Source: Paraspadella gotoi (taxonomy: Eukaryota; Chaetognatha). From it: a stretch of DNA of 64,000 nt. A program made the position numbers and the translations under genes. How positions within the stretch are numbered: position 1 is the stretch's first letter; each line of letters starts with the position of its first letter. Positions 54,001 through 62,429 of this stretch are shown piece after piece. The stretch is taken from assembly GCA_051294375.1 (NCBI GenBank), contig CM119266.1, positions 14,796,652 to 14,860,651 on the forward strand. Direction: 5' to 3'. The notes under the pieces were generated by a model. The model did no database searches. It had not been told where the DNA came from and worked only from the letters and a program-made list of their open reading frames with translations.

Positions 54001-55391
54001 ACAACCAGAAGGTCAGTGTTGAAAGAACTTCGTCCTTTTTTCTCGCGTGAACAATATAAAAAAAAACTATTTGAAATCTTCTCTCTCCCAGTGGACTGTA
54101 GAAACTCTTCTGTTGCTGAGGAACTCAACCTAAAAATAGCTGACCTTGTCGCCCAAGTGGCCAAACTCGAAACAGGAAGCCCCACCGCTGAGACGCCTGT
54201 GCGCGAAATCATACTTTGTGAGTTTTCGCGTTATAAGCTCTCACAATCATCAATTATGATATCGAATGAGATATATTTATTTATTTATTAATTTTCTTAG
54301 TATAAGATATTTTTAAAAAAAACTTAAAAGTGTTTAACACTTTCTTTTCAATTTGTAATTTGAAGTAATATTCATAAGAATTACAACGAGTCACCATTTA
54401 ATGTCGAATTCATGGACAGCCTCGTCGGCGTCGCGGAAGTTCCGCCTCCTCTTTCCCGACAAACGTGTTGTTGAAAAACCGATGCTGCTTGTGTCCACAT
54501 TCTCCGGGTCAGCGTCCTTTGAATACGCATACTTCGATGGGTCGAGCACCGTCACCAAGTCCGCCAACATTGATGACACCGCGAGAATCGTAAGATGAAC
54601 TATTTCAATCGTCTCCTCATTGATGAACAGGAGCAAAATGCTTCAATTTTCATTGAGAAAGAAAATGATTTTTATTAGAAAAGGAAGTTTGCTCCCTTTA
54701 TGACACGAAGATGGCCAGACAGCGAATTCAATTTACTGTTATTAATGGGCGATAGAACTCCAACGAGATTTTACGTCCAACAGAACTTTTTTTTACTATT
54801 AATAGATTGACAGCCGCTAGAGTGTTCTTACAATCGACCAACCAAAATCACTCACTGCTAAACATTCAAAAGATCTATGAAAGTTCCCTACCAGTTTTTC
54901 TTTTAAAAGGCTCAACAAAAGTTGAATATGAAAACTTTATATTTTTACGTAGATGCCAGAACTCATCTTCAAGCTTTTCTCCTTATGGTAAGGCCGATGG
55001 CGACTTCAGCCTGGTCGAGTCGGTCCTCATGACTGACGCCGGTCTTCAAGCTAACAAAGTCGTCAGTGTGACATCAGAAGATTCCGACGTCCATGTCATC
55101 GGAATAAATCCGGGCGGAGACGGGGATGGCTTTCTCGCTCTTCCGCTCAATACTTGGGGTTGGTAATCCGCATTGACAACGATATATGCAAAATATCAAA
55201 CTTAAAATTTTTGCAATATTACAAGCATTAATAACGTCACAATCAACAGGAACTTCGTACCGAGTGCCTTCTTATGATCCTTCTTATGATCCTGCTCCGT
55301 CATTTGGTTTCACCTCTCAATTTTCGGTACGAATCTTACCTGAACCTCCGGTAACCTTACTTTACCTTACCTTACCTTCGGGTTGCACTTT

Positions 55392-55449
<58 letters not shown>

Positions 55450-57475
55450 TCACTAACCATATCGTCTTACTCATAAACTCAGGTAACAGCTTATAAAAAT
55501 GAAACAACTGTTAACGTGACTTTAACCAATACGGGTGGAACCTGTACGGAAAGCTTTTATTCTTTCACCCTTGATGACGGTGGATCTTATCAACTTCAAT
55601 GCTCGATCGACATCTCTGGAGCTTTGGTACGCGTGAGTTAAATTTTTAAATTGGGAATAGTTGTAAGTTGTAACCATTCTCAAAGCGGCATTTTTTTATT
55701 ATCTTTACATGCATGTGAGGAGGACCAGTGTTCAAAGTTTATAAAAAGCTAATAATTGGAAAAATAATCGTTTTTAAAAATACATTCGCAATCGAGAATA
55801 CATAATTATTTTCTATCTAATCTATTGTTGTTTGTTTGTTGTTTGTTAAATTGATTACAAAAAATCACATGTAAATCATAAAATAAAAAAAAAACTTTTA
55901 TTTTAATACTTATAGATCACGTCGAGCGGCCCGGTCGGTGTTTGGAGCGGAGTTCAATGTGGCCAAGTCTCCGGAGCCGACGCAACTTGTCAGCACATGG
56001 TCGAGCAGATTCCACCAATCAACTCTTGGGGCGTCGAATTTGCCATCTTTGCCACCAACGGAGCCGCTGGGGATGTAATCAGGATAATCACCTCCGAGGC
56101 GGCAACGACGGTAAAAACTACAACGTCATCGGCATCAGTCGACACGGTCCTTTCCAACGCCGGAGACGTTCACGACTTTAGTAAGACCACTATGTATTGA
56201 ATCAATGTGTATTAATAATGTATTAATAATAAGAAACGAAATAAATGAATTAAAATAAAATTAAAATATTTCAACCGAAATGTATACCCATTTCACTTTT
56301 TTTAGAAAAATGAGAACCACTATCGGATCAAATTTTTTGTAATAAAAAATGAAAAGAATGAAATTGGTACAACCAATATAAAAATTATCCATTCATTTAA
56401 TAAATAAGCTATCTTGTCCCTGACTTTGGACAGGCTTTGGTGGTTTAAGGTCTCCATGACTCTTACAAGATAATGACATAGCAGGTCCCTGCAAGACTCT
56501 TTCGCAGTCTTGTTTATTTACTCCCAGTGAACCTGTCTTCCCTATCAATGAAGTGGTATAATATTTCAAAGAATGTTTCAAATGTCACTCTGAAGGTCAA
56601 ATTCAAACATATTACAGACCTTGCCACAAACGAGGCGATGTCCGTCGTTTGCTCCAGACCTTGTCTCGTCACTAAACTCACCAAGCAGAGTTCGGATTTC
56701 CTCTCCACGATGACCTTAGTTCCGTCGACTAACCAATTCGACACTAAATATTCCGTCGATATTCCCTACATGGGAAGCACAACCACCGGCGTGAAACACT
56801 ACTTGCAGGTACAACATTTATCGTGCCGCTTGACTCATTTTTAAAGGTAATAAAATTGATACTTAATTGCCGATCACGATTCACGGTACAAACTTGGAAA
56901 CGCCTTCGATCCCATTTATCGCTTCAGGTCGCAACGAATTCGTCTAATAAAGATTCCATCACTCTCGACGGAAGCGTTAATCTCGGGGAGCAATCGGGCT
57001 GGGTATCTGTCCCTGGACTTGCTGATTATGAAATAATCTCGTGGGAGGTAAAAAAAAAAAAACATTCGGGAATTTTTAATTTAGTTTATTGTTTGAAGAT
57101 AAGCTGGACTAAATTAAAGAAGATATGTTAAACTTAAGTGCATAATACATAAGATAAAAAAAGACCATAATTAAAGAGAAGGAACTGAGAAACGGTGACT
57201 ATTATGTGGAAAAGAGAATAAAAAGAAGAATACATCATTGTCGGACATCCATCTAGATAGAAACGTGTCAAAATAATGTCTTTTCCAATCGAAATGCTTA
57301 TATAAGCGAATTATCTCCTCAGGTGAATTACGGTACCCATCGTTTGGAGACGTCATCAGCTTCGGCGTCTTTCGGCGTCATCGTCTTCGGCTACAACCCA
57401 CTTTCTTTTTCCAACCCGCCCAGCTACGCTTATCTCGCTGGACTCAAACTTGCAGTCAACGAGGACATTCAATAA
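32901..57475 (+). CDS. Giant type II membrane protein: repeat stalk plus IgGFc-binding-type domain (about 65 exons)
   Basis: Predicted cell-surface receptor or adhesion protein of roughly 2,400 residues, assembled by following GT-AG junctions in consistent phase from the ATG at 32901 to the TAA at 57473. Order: cytoplasmic tail (residues 1-129), transmembrane helix (130-155), Thr/Met/Ser/Pro stretch (159-190), short coiled segments, then about 51 alternating stalk exons: type A, usually 96 bp, and type B, usually 81 bp. A C-terminal domain of about 370-450 residues follows, with motifs typical of the IgGFc-binding family (Pfam IgGFc_binding), such as VTSEDSDVHVIGIN, FLALP, VVCSRPCLV and FGVIVFGYN. 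No signal peptide precedes the helix, so the stalk and domain should face outside. The architecture recalls scavenger receptors with a coiled stalk, but with a different head domain. Ligand unknown. The exon chain is my reconstruction; some exons may be alternative. Confidence 0.8.
33381..33470 (+). repeat. 18-bp coding minisatellite (TMTTSP)n
   Basis: Tandem units of GACAACTTCGCCAACGAT type within exon 1 encode TMTTSP, TMTTSP, TMTTSS, TMTTPV. The first units are identical and later ones diverge, so copy number may vary between alleles. The encoded stretch sits just outside the membrane. Confidence 0.8.
33662..35284 (+). CDS. Exons 2-6: membrane-proximal neck
   Basis: Five phase 1-1 exons at 33662-33742, 33842-33907, 34730-34861, 34994-35089 and 35168-35284. 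They encode mostly helical, leucine/isoleucine-spaced sequence with a single Cys (EICGKI, exon 4) that could link chains. Their lengths (81, 66, 132, 96, 117 bp) are irregular compared with the array that follows, so they look like older or unrelated neck segments. Exon 4 begins GNIS, the same start pattern as the type B exons. Splice sites are standard (CAG or TAG, then GTAAG or GTGAG). Confidence 0.75.
34188..34318. repeat. 18-bp intronic minisatellite
   Basis: About seven units of TTGACCAAATTATGCAAG with point changes, inside the intron between exons 3 and 4. Being an 18-mer without stops it gives an open frame (34188-34556), which I treat as an artefact because it lacks fitting splice sites and matches nothing. 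Confidence 0.8.
35528..35629 (+). pseudogene. Stop-containing stalk exon (possible poison exon)
   Basis: A type A exon relic with a usable acceptor (CCTTAG) and donor (GTAAGTT). Its length is 102 bp, so phase 1-1 is kept, but the frame contains TAA after KEKF. The second half still reads ITEEIRNKL and so on, like live A exons. If included, the transcript would be truncated in the neck; if skipped, nothing is lost. A second, shorter A relic without acceptor lies at about 35685-35718. Confidence 0.6.
35781..38246 (+). CDS. Stalk exon array, block 1 (recently amplified)
   Basis: Exons: 35781-35849 B, 35923-36018 A, 36079-36159 B, 36254-36349 A, 36408-36488 B, 36621-36717 A (frameshifted), 36781-36861 B, 36947-37042 A, 37101-37181 B, 37313-37408 A, 37472-37552 B, 37639-37734 A, 37794-37874 B, 38166-38246 B. 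A exons encode patterns such as STNEIQDKLDFIVPKLDKL; B exons encode LHFQLMDSIYQVSNNVVKL. Hydrophobic residues are spaced as in coiled coils, interrupted by a Pro in A and by Asn/Asp/Gly at exon joints. All are phase 1-1. From 36254 on, units of about 692 bp holding four exons are almost identical to each other, so the block grew by recent tandem duplication. Confidence 0.8.
36254..37980 (+). repeat. Tandem duplication, about 692-bp unit, 2.5 copies
   Basis: Unit starts are at 36254, 36947 and 37639, that is 693 and 692 bp apart. Each full unit contains exons A, B, A', B' and their introns; the third copy breaks off after its first two exons. Exons and introns are both nearly identical between copies, which means the event is recent or the copies are being homogenised. 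Confidence 0.9.
36621..36717 (+). pseudogene. Frameshifted A exon (one extra T)
   Basis: Identical in plan to the exon at 37313-37408, but with six T instead of five after TTGTATC. This makes the length 97 bp and creates an immediate TGA. Splice sites are intact. Because the exon is phase 1-1, skipping it restores the reading frame. A homopolymer sequencing error is the simplest alternative. Confidence 0.65.
38005..38096 (+). pseudogene. Dead A exon: acceptor AG changed to AA, 4-bp deletion
   Basis: Sister introns end CTTACAG before AAAATATAAC; here the sequence is CTCACAAAAAATATAAC, so the acceptor G is lost. The exon body is also 4 bp short and the donor is GTTAAA instead of GTAAG. It should be skipped entirely. 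Confidence 0.7.
38374..38480. repeat. (TTAA)n followed by a GGAC-rich imperfect repeat
   Basis: A TTAA tetranucleotide array at 38374-38400, then about 38448-38480 of GGACGGAC-type sequence. The latter resembles the GGACAGACCGACC stretches inside the repeat copies at 44.3 and 49.1 kb, so an old member of that family may lie here. Confidence 0.6.
38762..41723 (+). CDS. Stalk exon array, block 2
   Basis: Exons: 38762-38860 A (99 bp), 38952-39047 A, 39108-39188 B, 39548-39643 A, 39863-39958 A, 40029-40103 B (75 bp), 40182-40277 A, 41323-41403 B, 41483-41578 A, 41643-41723 B. Sequences are more diverged than in block 1, and strict A-B alternation is broken by A-A neighbours, which suggests lost B exons. 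All keep phase 1-1 and an N-terminal sequon (ENIT, ENTT, GNNT, ENMT, DNKT, ANNS and so on). A gap of 10 N lies in the intron at 38920-38929. The 60-bp intron 39048-39107 has no stop, so its retention would add 20 residues in frame. Confidence 0.78.
40300..41270. other. Long intron with TTAGGG-like and AC/AT-rich low complexity
   Basis: About 40376-40500 is a degenerate G-rich tract made of TTAGGG, TTAAGG and TTAGGATT units. From about 40545 to 41130 the strand is almost free of G and rich in ACC, ATA and CAACTA triplets, like a decayed simple repeat. No exon was recognised here, apart from a truncated A-type start (ACAGAAAATATTAC) at about 41280. Confidence 0.6.
41780..42794. mobile_element. 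Palindromic insertion with 13-bp target-site duplication
   Basis: The left arm at about 41780-42229 is the reverse complement of about 42320-42759, with a 90-bp loop between. The whole is flanked by AAATCAGTCTTTC at 41767-41779 and again at 42795-42807, a clean 13-bp direct repeat. The right side ends with an A-rich tail before the duplication. Each arm carries a GA/CT microsatellite and the motif CTGAAGA-hairpin-GAAAC. It encodes no protein, so it must be non-autonomous. The inverted two-copy form, long variable target duplication and hammerhead-like motif are reminiscent of Penelope-like retroelements, but the family is not proven. It interrupts the stalk gene within an intron. Confidence 0.75.
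42670..42716 (+). ncRNA. Hammerhead-like ribozyme motif (candidate)
   Basis: CTGAAGA at 42679-42685 fits the hammerhead core CUGANGA. A stem GGCTT...AAGCC follows, then GAAAC at 42703-42707, fitting the second core half. A very short helix AC-loop-GT would follow, and the flanks (TTTGTTAA upstream, TTTACAAA downstream) can pair as the third helix. One extra A precedes the hairpin, which departs from the consensus. A second copy lies on the minus strand of the left arm at about 41831-41878. Activity is unproven. Confidence 0.35.
42821..42917 (+). pseudogene. Dead A exon after the palindromic insertion
   Basis: A recognisable A-type body (KMDIILPKLEEL in one frame) preceded by a TTGTAG acceptor. 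It has a frameshift in the first third and has lost its donor: AATGATAATTAA stands where AATGATGGTAAG is expected. It directly follows the target-site duplication of the palindromic element, so the insertion separated it from the preceding B exon. Confidence 0.6.
43010..43145 (+). repeat. SINE-like dispersed repeat, copy 1
   Basis: Shares with 48255-48425 the order GTACCNGC..., GGGAAG, GGNCGTAAA, CAAGCCTGGTTYCAATCCC, GACCCATTCCAT and AGGGGNT. The GGTTCCAATCCC core resembles a tRNA B-box (GGTTCGAATCC), so it may be a tRNA-derived SINE. An A-box was not found. Both copies lie in introns of the stalk gene in the same orientation. Confidence 0.5.
43704..46020 (+). CDS. Stalk exon array, block 3
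   Basis: Exons: 43704-43799 A, 43827-43895 B (69 bp), 45165-45239 A (75 bp, shortened after the sequon), 45298-45378 B, 45445-45540 A, 45613-45693 B, 45784-45879 A, 45940-46020 B. The B exon at 43827 is the only stalk exon without an N-terminal sequon (it starts GIYG), and it follows a putative intron of just 27 bp. The B exon at 45298 carries a rare Cys (TSCLQIL). The A exon at 45784 ends in A rather than G, so its junction codon becomes AGA (Arg) instead of Gly. Confidence 0.78.
43999..44428. mobile_element. MITE-like repeat with about 30-bp inverted ends
   Basis: The left end near 43999-44030 (AGAAAAACGAAAATTTG, then TTTTGAC) is inverted at the right end near 44397-44428 (GTCAAAAC, then ATTTTCGTTTTCTA). 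The interior shares GTTGCGC, GTAAGTGGGACA and GACAGAC stretches with the element at 48973-49218. No coding capacity. It sits in an intron of the stalk gene. Confidence 0.6.
46021..47112. other. Long intron, no exon recognised
   Basis: AT-rich sequence with a more balanced stretch at about 46435-46680 (CAGTCGCCCGGGAGAAGG and a short CT tract) that may be a dispersed repeat. No sequence resembling a live A or B exon was found between 46021 and 47112. Confidence 0.5.
47113..53680 (+). CDS. Stalk exon array, block 4
   Basis: Exons: 47113-47208 A, 47461-47541 B, 47635-47730 A, 48607-48702 A, 48766-48846 B, 49325-49420 A, 49656-49736 B, 49818-49913 A (donor lost), 49982-50062 B, 50571-50666 A, 51000-51095 A, 51166-51246 B, 51429-51515 A (87 bp), 51688-51768 B, 51873-51968 A, 52418-52513 A, 52578-52637 B (60 bp), 53076-53171 A, 53399-53494 A, 53600-53680 B. 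All keep phase 1-1 and the N-terminal sequon. B acceptors at 52577 and 53599 end in AAG rather than the usual CAG or TAG. Exon relics at about 47280-47335, 47932-48020 and 50785-50862 fill positions where a partner exon would be expected. Confidence 0.78.
47932..48020 (+). pseudogene. Dead A exon
   Basis: The A-type sequence AATATAACCAAGGATAATC continues to a good donor (AATGATGGTAAG). It has no AG acceptor in front and an in-frame TAA in place of the usual Asn/Glu codon (TCTACAAAATAA). A B-type relic without usable junctions lies at about 47280-47335. Confidence 0.6.
48255..48425 (+). repeat. SINE-like dispersed repeat, copy 2
   Basis: Partner of 43010-43145, the better preserved copy, with CAACCTGTTGCAGCATGAC at its start and CTCAAGCCTGGTTTCAAGCC inside. 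It lies between live stalk exons 47635-47730 and 48607-48702. An open frame at 48263-48490 runs through it but is not supported as a gene. Confidence 0.5.
48973..49218. mobile_element. MITE with 10-bp terminal inverted repeats GTTGCGCCGC
   Basis: A 246-bp element starting GTTGCGCCGC and ending GCGGCGCAAC. It contains GTAAGTGGGACAG and a GACCGACCGACC tract shared with the element at 44 kb. No clear target-site duplication was seen. It is inserted in the intron between stalk exons 48766-48846 and 49325-49420. Confidence 0.7.
50160..50410. repeat. TTAGGG-like degenerate tract in intron
   Basis: Repeated GGGATTAGGGTTA, GGGTTAGGG and GGGATCAGG units with a period near 6-14 bp, all in one orientation, in the intron after exon 49982-50062. 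Similar tracts are at 7.4, 8.5 and 40.4 kb. Confidence 0.7.
50785..50862 (+). pseudogene. Dead A exon: Gln codon changed to TAG
   Basis: Closely related to the live exon 51000-51095. Where that exon reads ATCCAGAAACTATTAAA, this copy reads ATCTAGCAACTATTAAA, turning Gln into a stop. The start of the exon and its acceptor are not recognisable. The donor side (AATGATGGTAATG) persists. Confidence 0.6.
53886..54217 (+). CDS. Two linker exons between stalk and head domain
   Basis: Exons 53886-54011 and 54092-54217, each 126 bp and phase 1-1. The first encodes GSVLSSLNTLQNQS and further coiled sequence. The second begins VDCRNSSVAEELNLKIADL and ends GSPTAETPVREIIL, with one Cys and another sequon. 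They are less AT-rich than the array and do not follow the A or B consensus, so they form a distinct neck below the head domain. An open intron of 80 bp separates them. Confidence 0.75.
54366..57475 (+). CDS. Head: IgGFc-binding-type domain, eight exons
   Basis: Exons 54366-54589, 54993-55158, 55250-55326, 55483-55632, 55916-56180, 56618-56808, 56928-57047 and 57323-57475, with matching phases (1-0, 0-1, 1-0, 0-0, 0-1, 1-0, 0-0, 0-stop). Family-like motifs in order: RKFRLLFPDKR with LLVSTFSG, ANKVVSVTSEDSDVHVIGIN, FLALPLNTWGTSYRV, FSVTAYKNETTVNVTL, VRITSSGPVGVWSG, INSWGVEFAIF, GDVIRIITSEAATTV, LSNAGDVHDF, VVCSRPCLV, FLSTMTLVPSTNQF and FGVIVFGYN, ending KLAVNEDIQ. Known family members are extracellular and include FCGBP. 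The ligand here is unknown. The junction at 54589/54993 (acceptor AAG) and the donor GTTGGT at 55159 are the weakest choices; both were picked because they alone keep the family pattern in frame. Confidence 0.8.
55397..55445. repeat. (CT)n microsatellite in intron
   Basis: CT array of about 24 units in the intron upstream of exon 55483, close enough to act as its polypyrimidine tract. Confidence 0.9.
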
Positions 57476-57476
57476 A
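57471..57476 (+). terminator. AATAAA overlapping the stop codon
   Basis: The gene ends CAATAAAG: the stop codon TAA is embedded in a canonical polyadenylation signal AATAAA. Another AATAAA lies at about 57744 (TGAATAAAATATG), which would give a more usual 3' untranslated region of about 280 bases. Confidence 0.4.
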
Positions 57477-57479
57477 GTC

Positions 57480-58790
57480 AGCGACCTGGCAACGTTGGCG
57501 AGGAGAAAAAGGAACTTTGTGGGATTAATTCTATTGTTACACAAAAGAGCCGTGATTAATTAACAGTGATTATACATAAACTGTACAGGCTCATAAACAG
57601 ATACTAATCACCGCTTCTTCACAGCTTTTTTTTTCACATTTTTCTGACAGTCGCTGGCGAAAAAAAACTTTTTAAATATCTATTTTTCTGTGATAAACTG
57701 TGAAACGGAGACTTTCGTTTTCCACTAATTTCGTGATACTAATGAATAAAATATGAAATCCAAATTGAAAAAAAAAGCCTGATTTATTGATTCGTTATTC
57801 ATGGATACTGAATCTTGATCTACAATCGATGTTCTTTTTTTCATTTAAGAAAAGTTTTTCAGGGGGCACCTGAACGCGCTTTGACTCAGGATGAAAATAA
57901 AACAAATGGTGCGTGTCCTAAATTCGCCTCCCGTATAGCTTGGTGAAACTTTGATCATCCAATTTCTTGGACATCTTAGTACTCGTTCAACAACCGTTTG
58001 TTCGAGGTTAATCCCATTACGATCAAGGTTGTGAAGTGTAAGGATGTCGGCCTAAACCCACCAGTGACATGGGTTGGTCACTGCATACCTCATACCCCTA
58101 GCATCACACCTCACAAAATGTTAAAACTGACGTTTGTATCTATGTTTTCCCATAAGCACTATGAGTATCTTGAGGACGTAGATGAATGTCATGCTGGTAC
58201 AAATTTTTAGTTTGGCGATCATGATTATATGTGTTTTATTCGTTTACAACAATTAGTTGAAACAGTACATTCAAAAGGGCATACAGCATTACAGATAAAC
58301 GCATAAATTGTACAGTTTACAATTCAACAAAATATAAATATTTAAATTAACAGAACGAAAAAAAAAGAAAAAGATATGGCCACGTTAAGCGGATGGAGGG
58401 CATAAGAAAATTAGTTTAAACAAAAAATGTCGCAATTTTTTTAAGGATCTGACGATAACAATATAATAAAAAGCTGTCTGTGTGAGATTCTCGCGGAGTC
58501 GAATAAATTCTACCTCCGCAAATTTATTCTAGAAAGTTCGATCGGCGAAAGGATTAGAATAAAAAAGTGGATTCGCATTTTCTCCTTGTTACGAGTCACA
58601 CACAAAAAAAAATATTAATATCGTCTTCTGTAGTACATTACAAGAAAAAATGTAAATTCACAAACTGTAATTACGGTAATTCACCTTTAACAGTTTGTAC
58701 CCCCGGTAAACGAAAACGAAAATAGAAAGAAAAAAACAAACCAAAACAAAATAAAACGATACAAAAAAGAAAATAGAAAAACGTTTCCTT
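57480..58790. other. Intergenic, no gene seen
   Basis: AT-rich sequence. A 70-codon open frame at 57998-58210 has no recognised domain or splice context. The last 100 bases before 58797 are A-rich and may include the promoter and leader of the next gene, but no distinct element stands out. Confidence 0.55.
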
Positions 58791-58796
58791 GCCGCC

Positions 58797-60166
58797 ATGG
58801 CCTCCGTCGTTTTCGTTCTTCTTATATTCTTTCCAATTATTTCTTCCTTGAAGCGCGAAGTAGCTTATTCATCGAACAACGACAACGAAAACAACAACAA
58901 CAAGCGTTACATCGCCGATTCCGTCGGAAACGAAAGTTTGATGAGGAGATTGCTCGTCCTACCGAGGGCGCTGCGAGAGAAGACGAGCGAAGCTGACGAA
59001 GACGCTGAAATTTATTTCGAGAACAAAGAAGACGACGATATGGACCAGAATGACGACGACGACGACGACGACCGGGATAATGAAAAGGGCCATGACGATG
59101 ATCCAAACGACGAAGATGTCCCACTGCGACGGTCAAAAGAAGGTCAAAAACCCGGAGGACTGGAGCGAAGACAGAGAACTGGGCTCGGTAGAAGACCCGA
59201 AATGGGATGGAGACCTGGGAACGGACGGAGACCTGGAAGGCCCGGCGGATCGGGAGGTCGACAACCAGGCAGCAGGCGTCCGGGCAACGGGCGTCCTGAT
59301 GGAGGAAGACGACGTCCGGGCCACAGACCGGGCGATCGGTACCCTGTAGATTACGATAAATTTCATCCGGGTCGTTTCGCTATCGACACCCCGGGAGGGG
59401 CGTACCTCACTTTCGCCGATTGGCTGATGTGGATCTATGACGACGACAACAGGTAAAATGATTATCTGGTGCTACGAAATTGGTACAACCAATATTGCTC
59501 GGTTGAGATTATTCTTTGATTACAAAGGGAGCGCGGTCAAAACCAAAAATACCCATTTTCGTTTTAGCTATATATTTTTCCTTTTCTTTTCTCTCATCTT
59601 CTCCCCATTTCTCGGTCAGGTTTCCGCCACCCGGAAGCTTTCCGCCGGTGGGTCCTCCGCCCTGTGACGACGACGACGATGACAAAGACGATGACGACGA
59701 CACGGGTGACGACCGAGAAAGAGGCACTTCTCGCCGTCGAAGAGGAGGCCGCAGAAGGCCAAGACCTGAGCGGTTTGATAATATTTTGATTTTATCGTTT
59801 ATTCTTTATGATGATTAAATACAGTTTTTGATTATCATTATACAATATAAATACAATACTAAAATAGAATTGGTAAAGTTTTTCCCTCGGGATAATTTCC
59901 GAAAGCTTTAGTGCTCAAATTTGTTAGTCTCTGCAGGGCTAAAAATGTAATTTAGTGTAAGGTGACGTATAAGGTATCAGTCCCCCCAAAACAAAATTTT
60001 TAAACGAAAATGTTCGACAAAAGAATCTGTTTAAATTCTACCCAACTCAGGCCCTGCATCATGGAGGAAGACTTTTCAGAACGGCCCTACAAGGATCAGT
60101 TTTTGGGCTCATACGGCGGGGGCGACGTTCCCGGCGGCTACCAGATCGGTGGCGCGGGGGGCGGAA

Positions 60167-60206
<40 letters not shown>

Positions 60207-60258
60207 AGAGTCTAGTGCCAGTCATTTTGATGATCTTTGGGGGGGATTCGTTGGTTGA
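58797..60258 (+). CDS. Secreted Asp-rich, Arg/Gly/Pro-rich protein (three exons)
   Basis: Exon 1 is 58797-59452, exon 2 59620-59772 and exon 3 60051-60258, with introns of 167 and 278 bp and matching phase 2 junctions (Arg codons at both joints). The start ATG (GCCGCCATGG context, an excellent Kozak match) opens a signal peptide, MASVVFVLLIFFPIISS. Next come an Asn-rich part, an acidic run (DQNDDDDDDDRD), and a basic GRRPGRPGG-type repeat region. Then follow a hydrophobic patch with DWLMWIYDDD, a second acidic run DDDDDDKDDDDD, RRRRGGRRR, and a C-terminal Gly run ending DDLWGGFVG. Alternating strongly acidic and basic low complexity is seen in extracellular matrix and biomineralisation proteins, but I recognise no family. 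If exon 2 reads on instead, a stop at 59816-59818 gives a shorter form. Exon 3 depends on a weak donor (GTTTGA). Confidence 0.65.
60169..60206 (+). repeat. (GGC)n coding microsatellite
   Basis: GGC repeat of about 12 units within exon 3 of the acidic/basic secreted protein, encoding a run of Gly. Its length is likely to vary. Confidence 0.85.
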
Positions 60259-62429
<2,171 letters not shown>

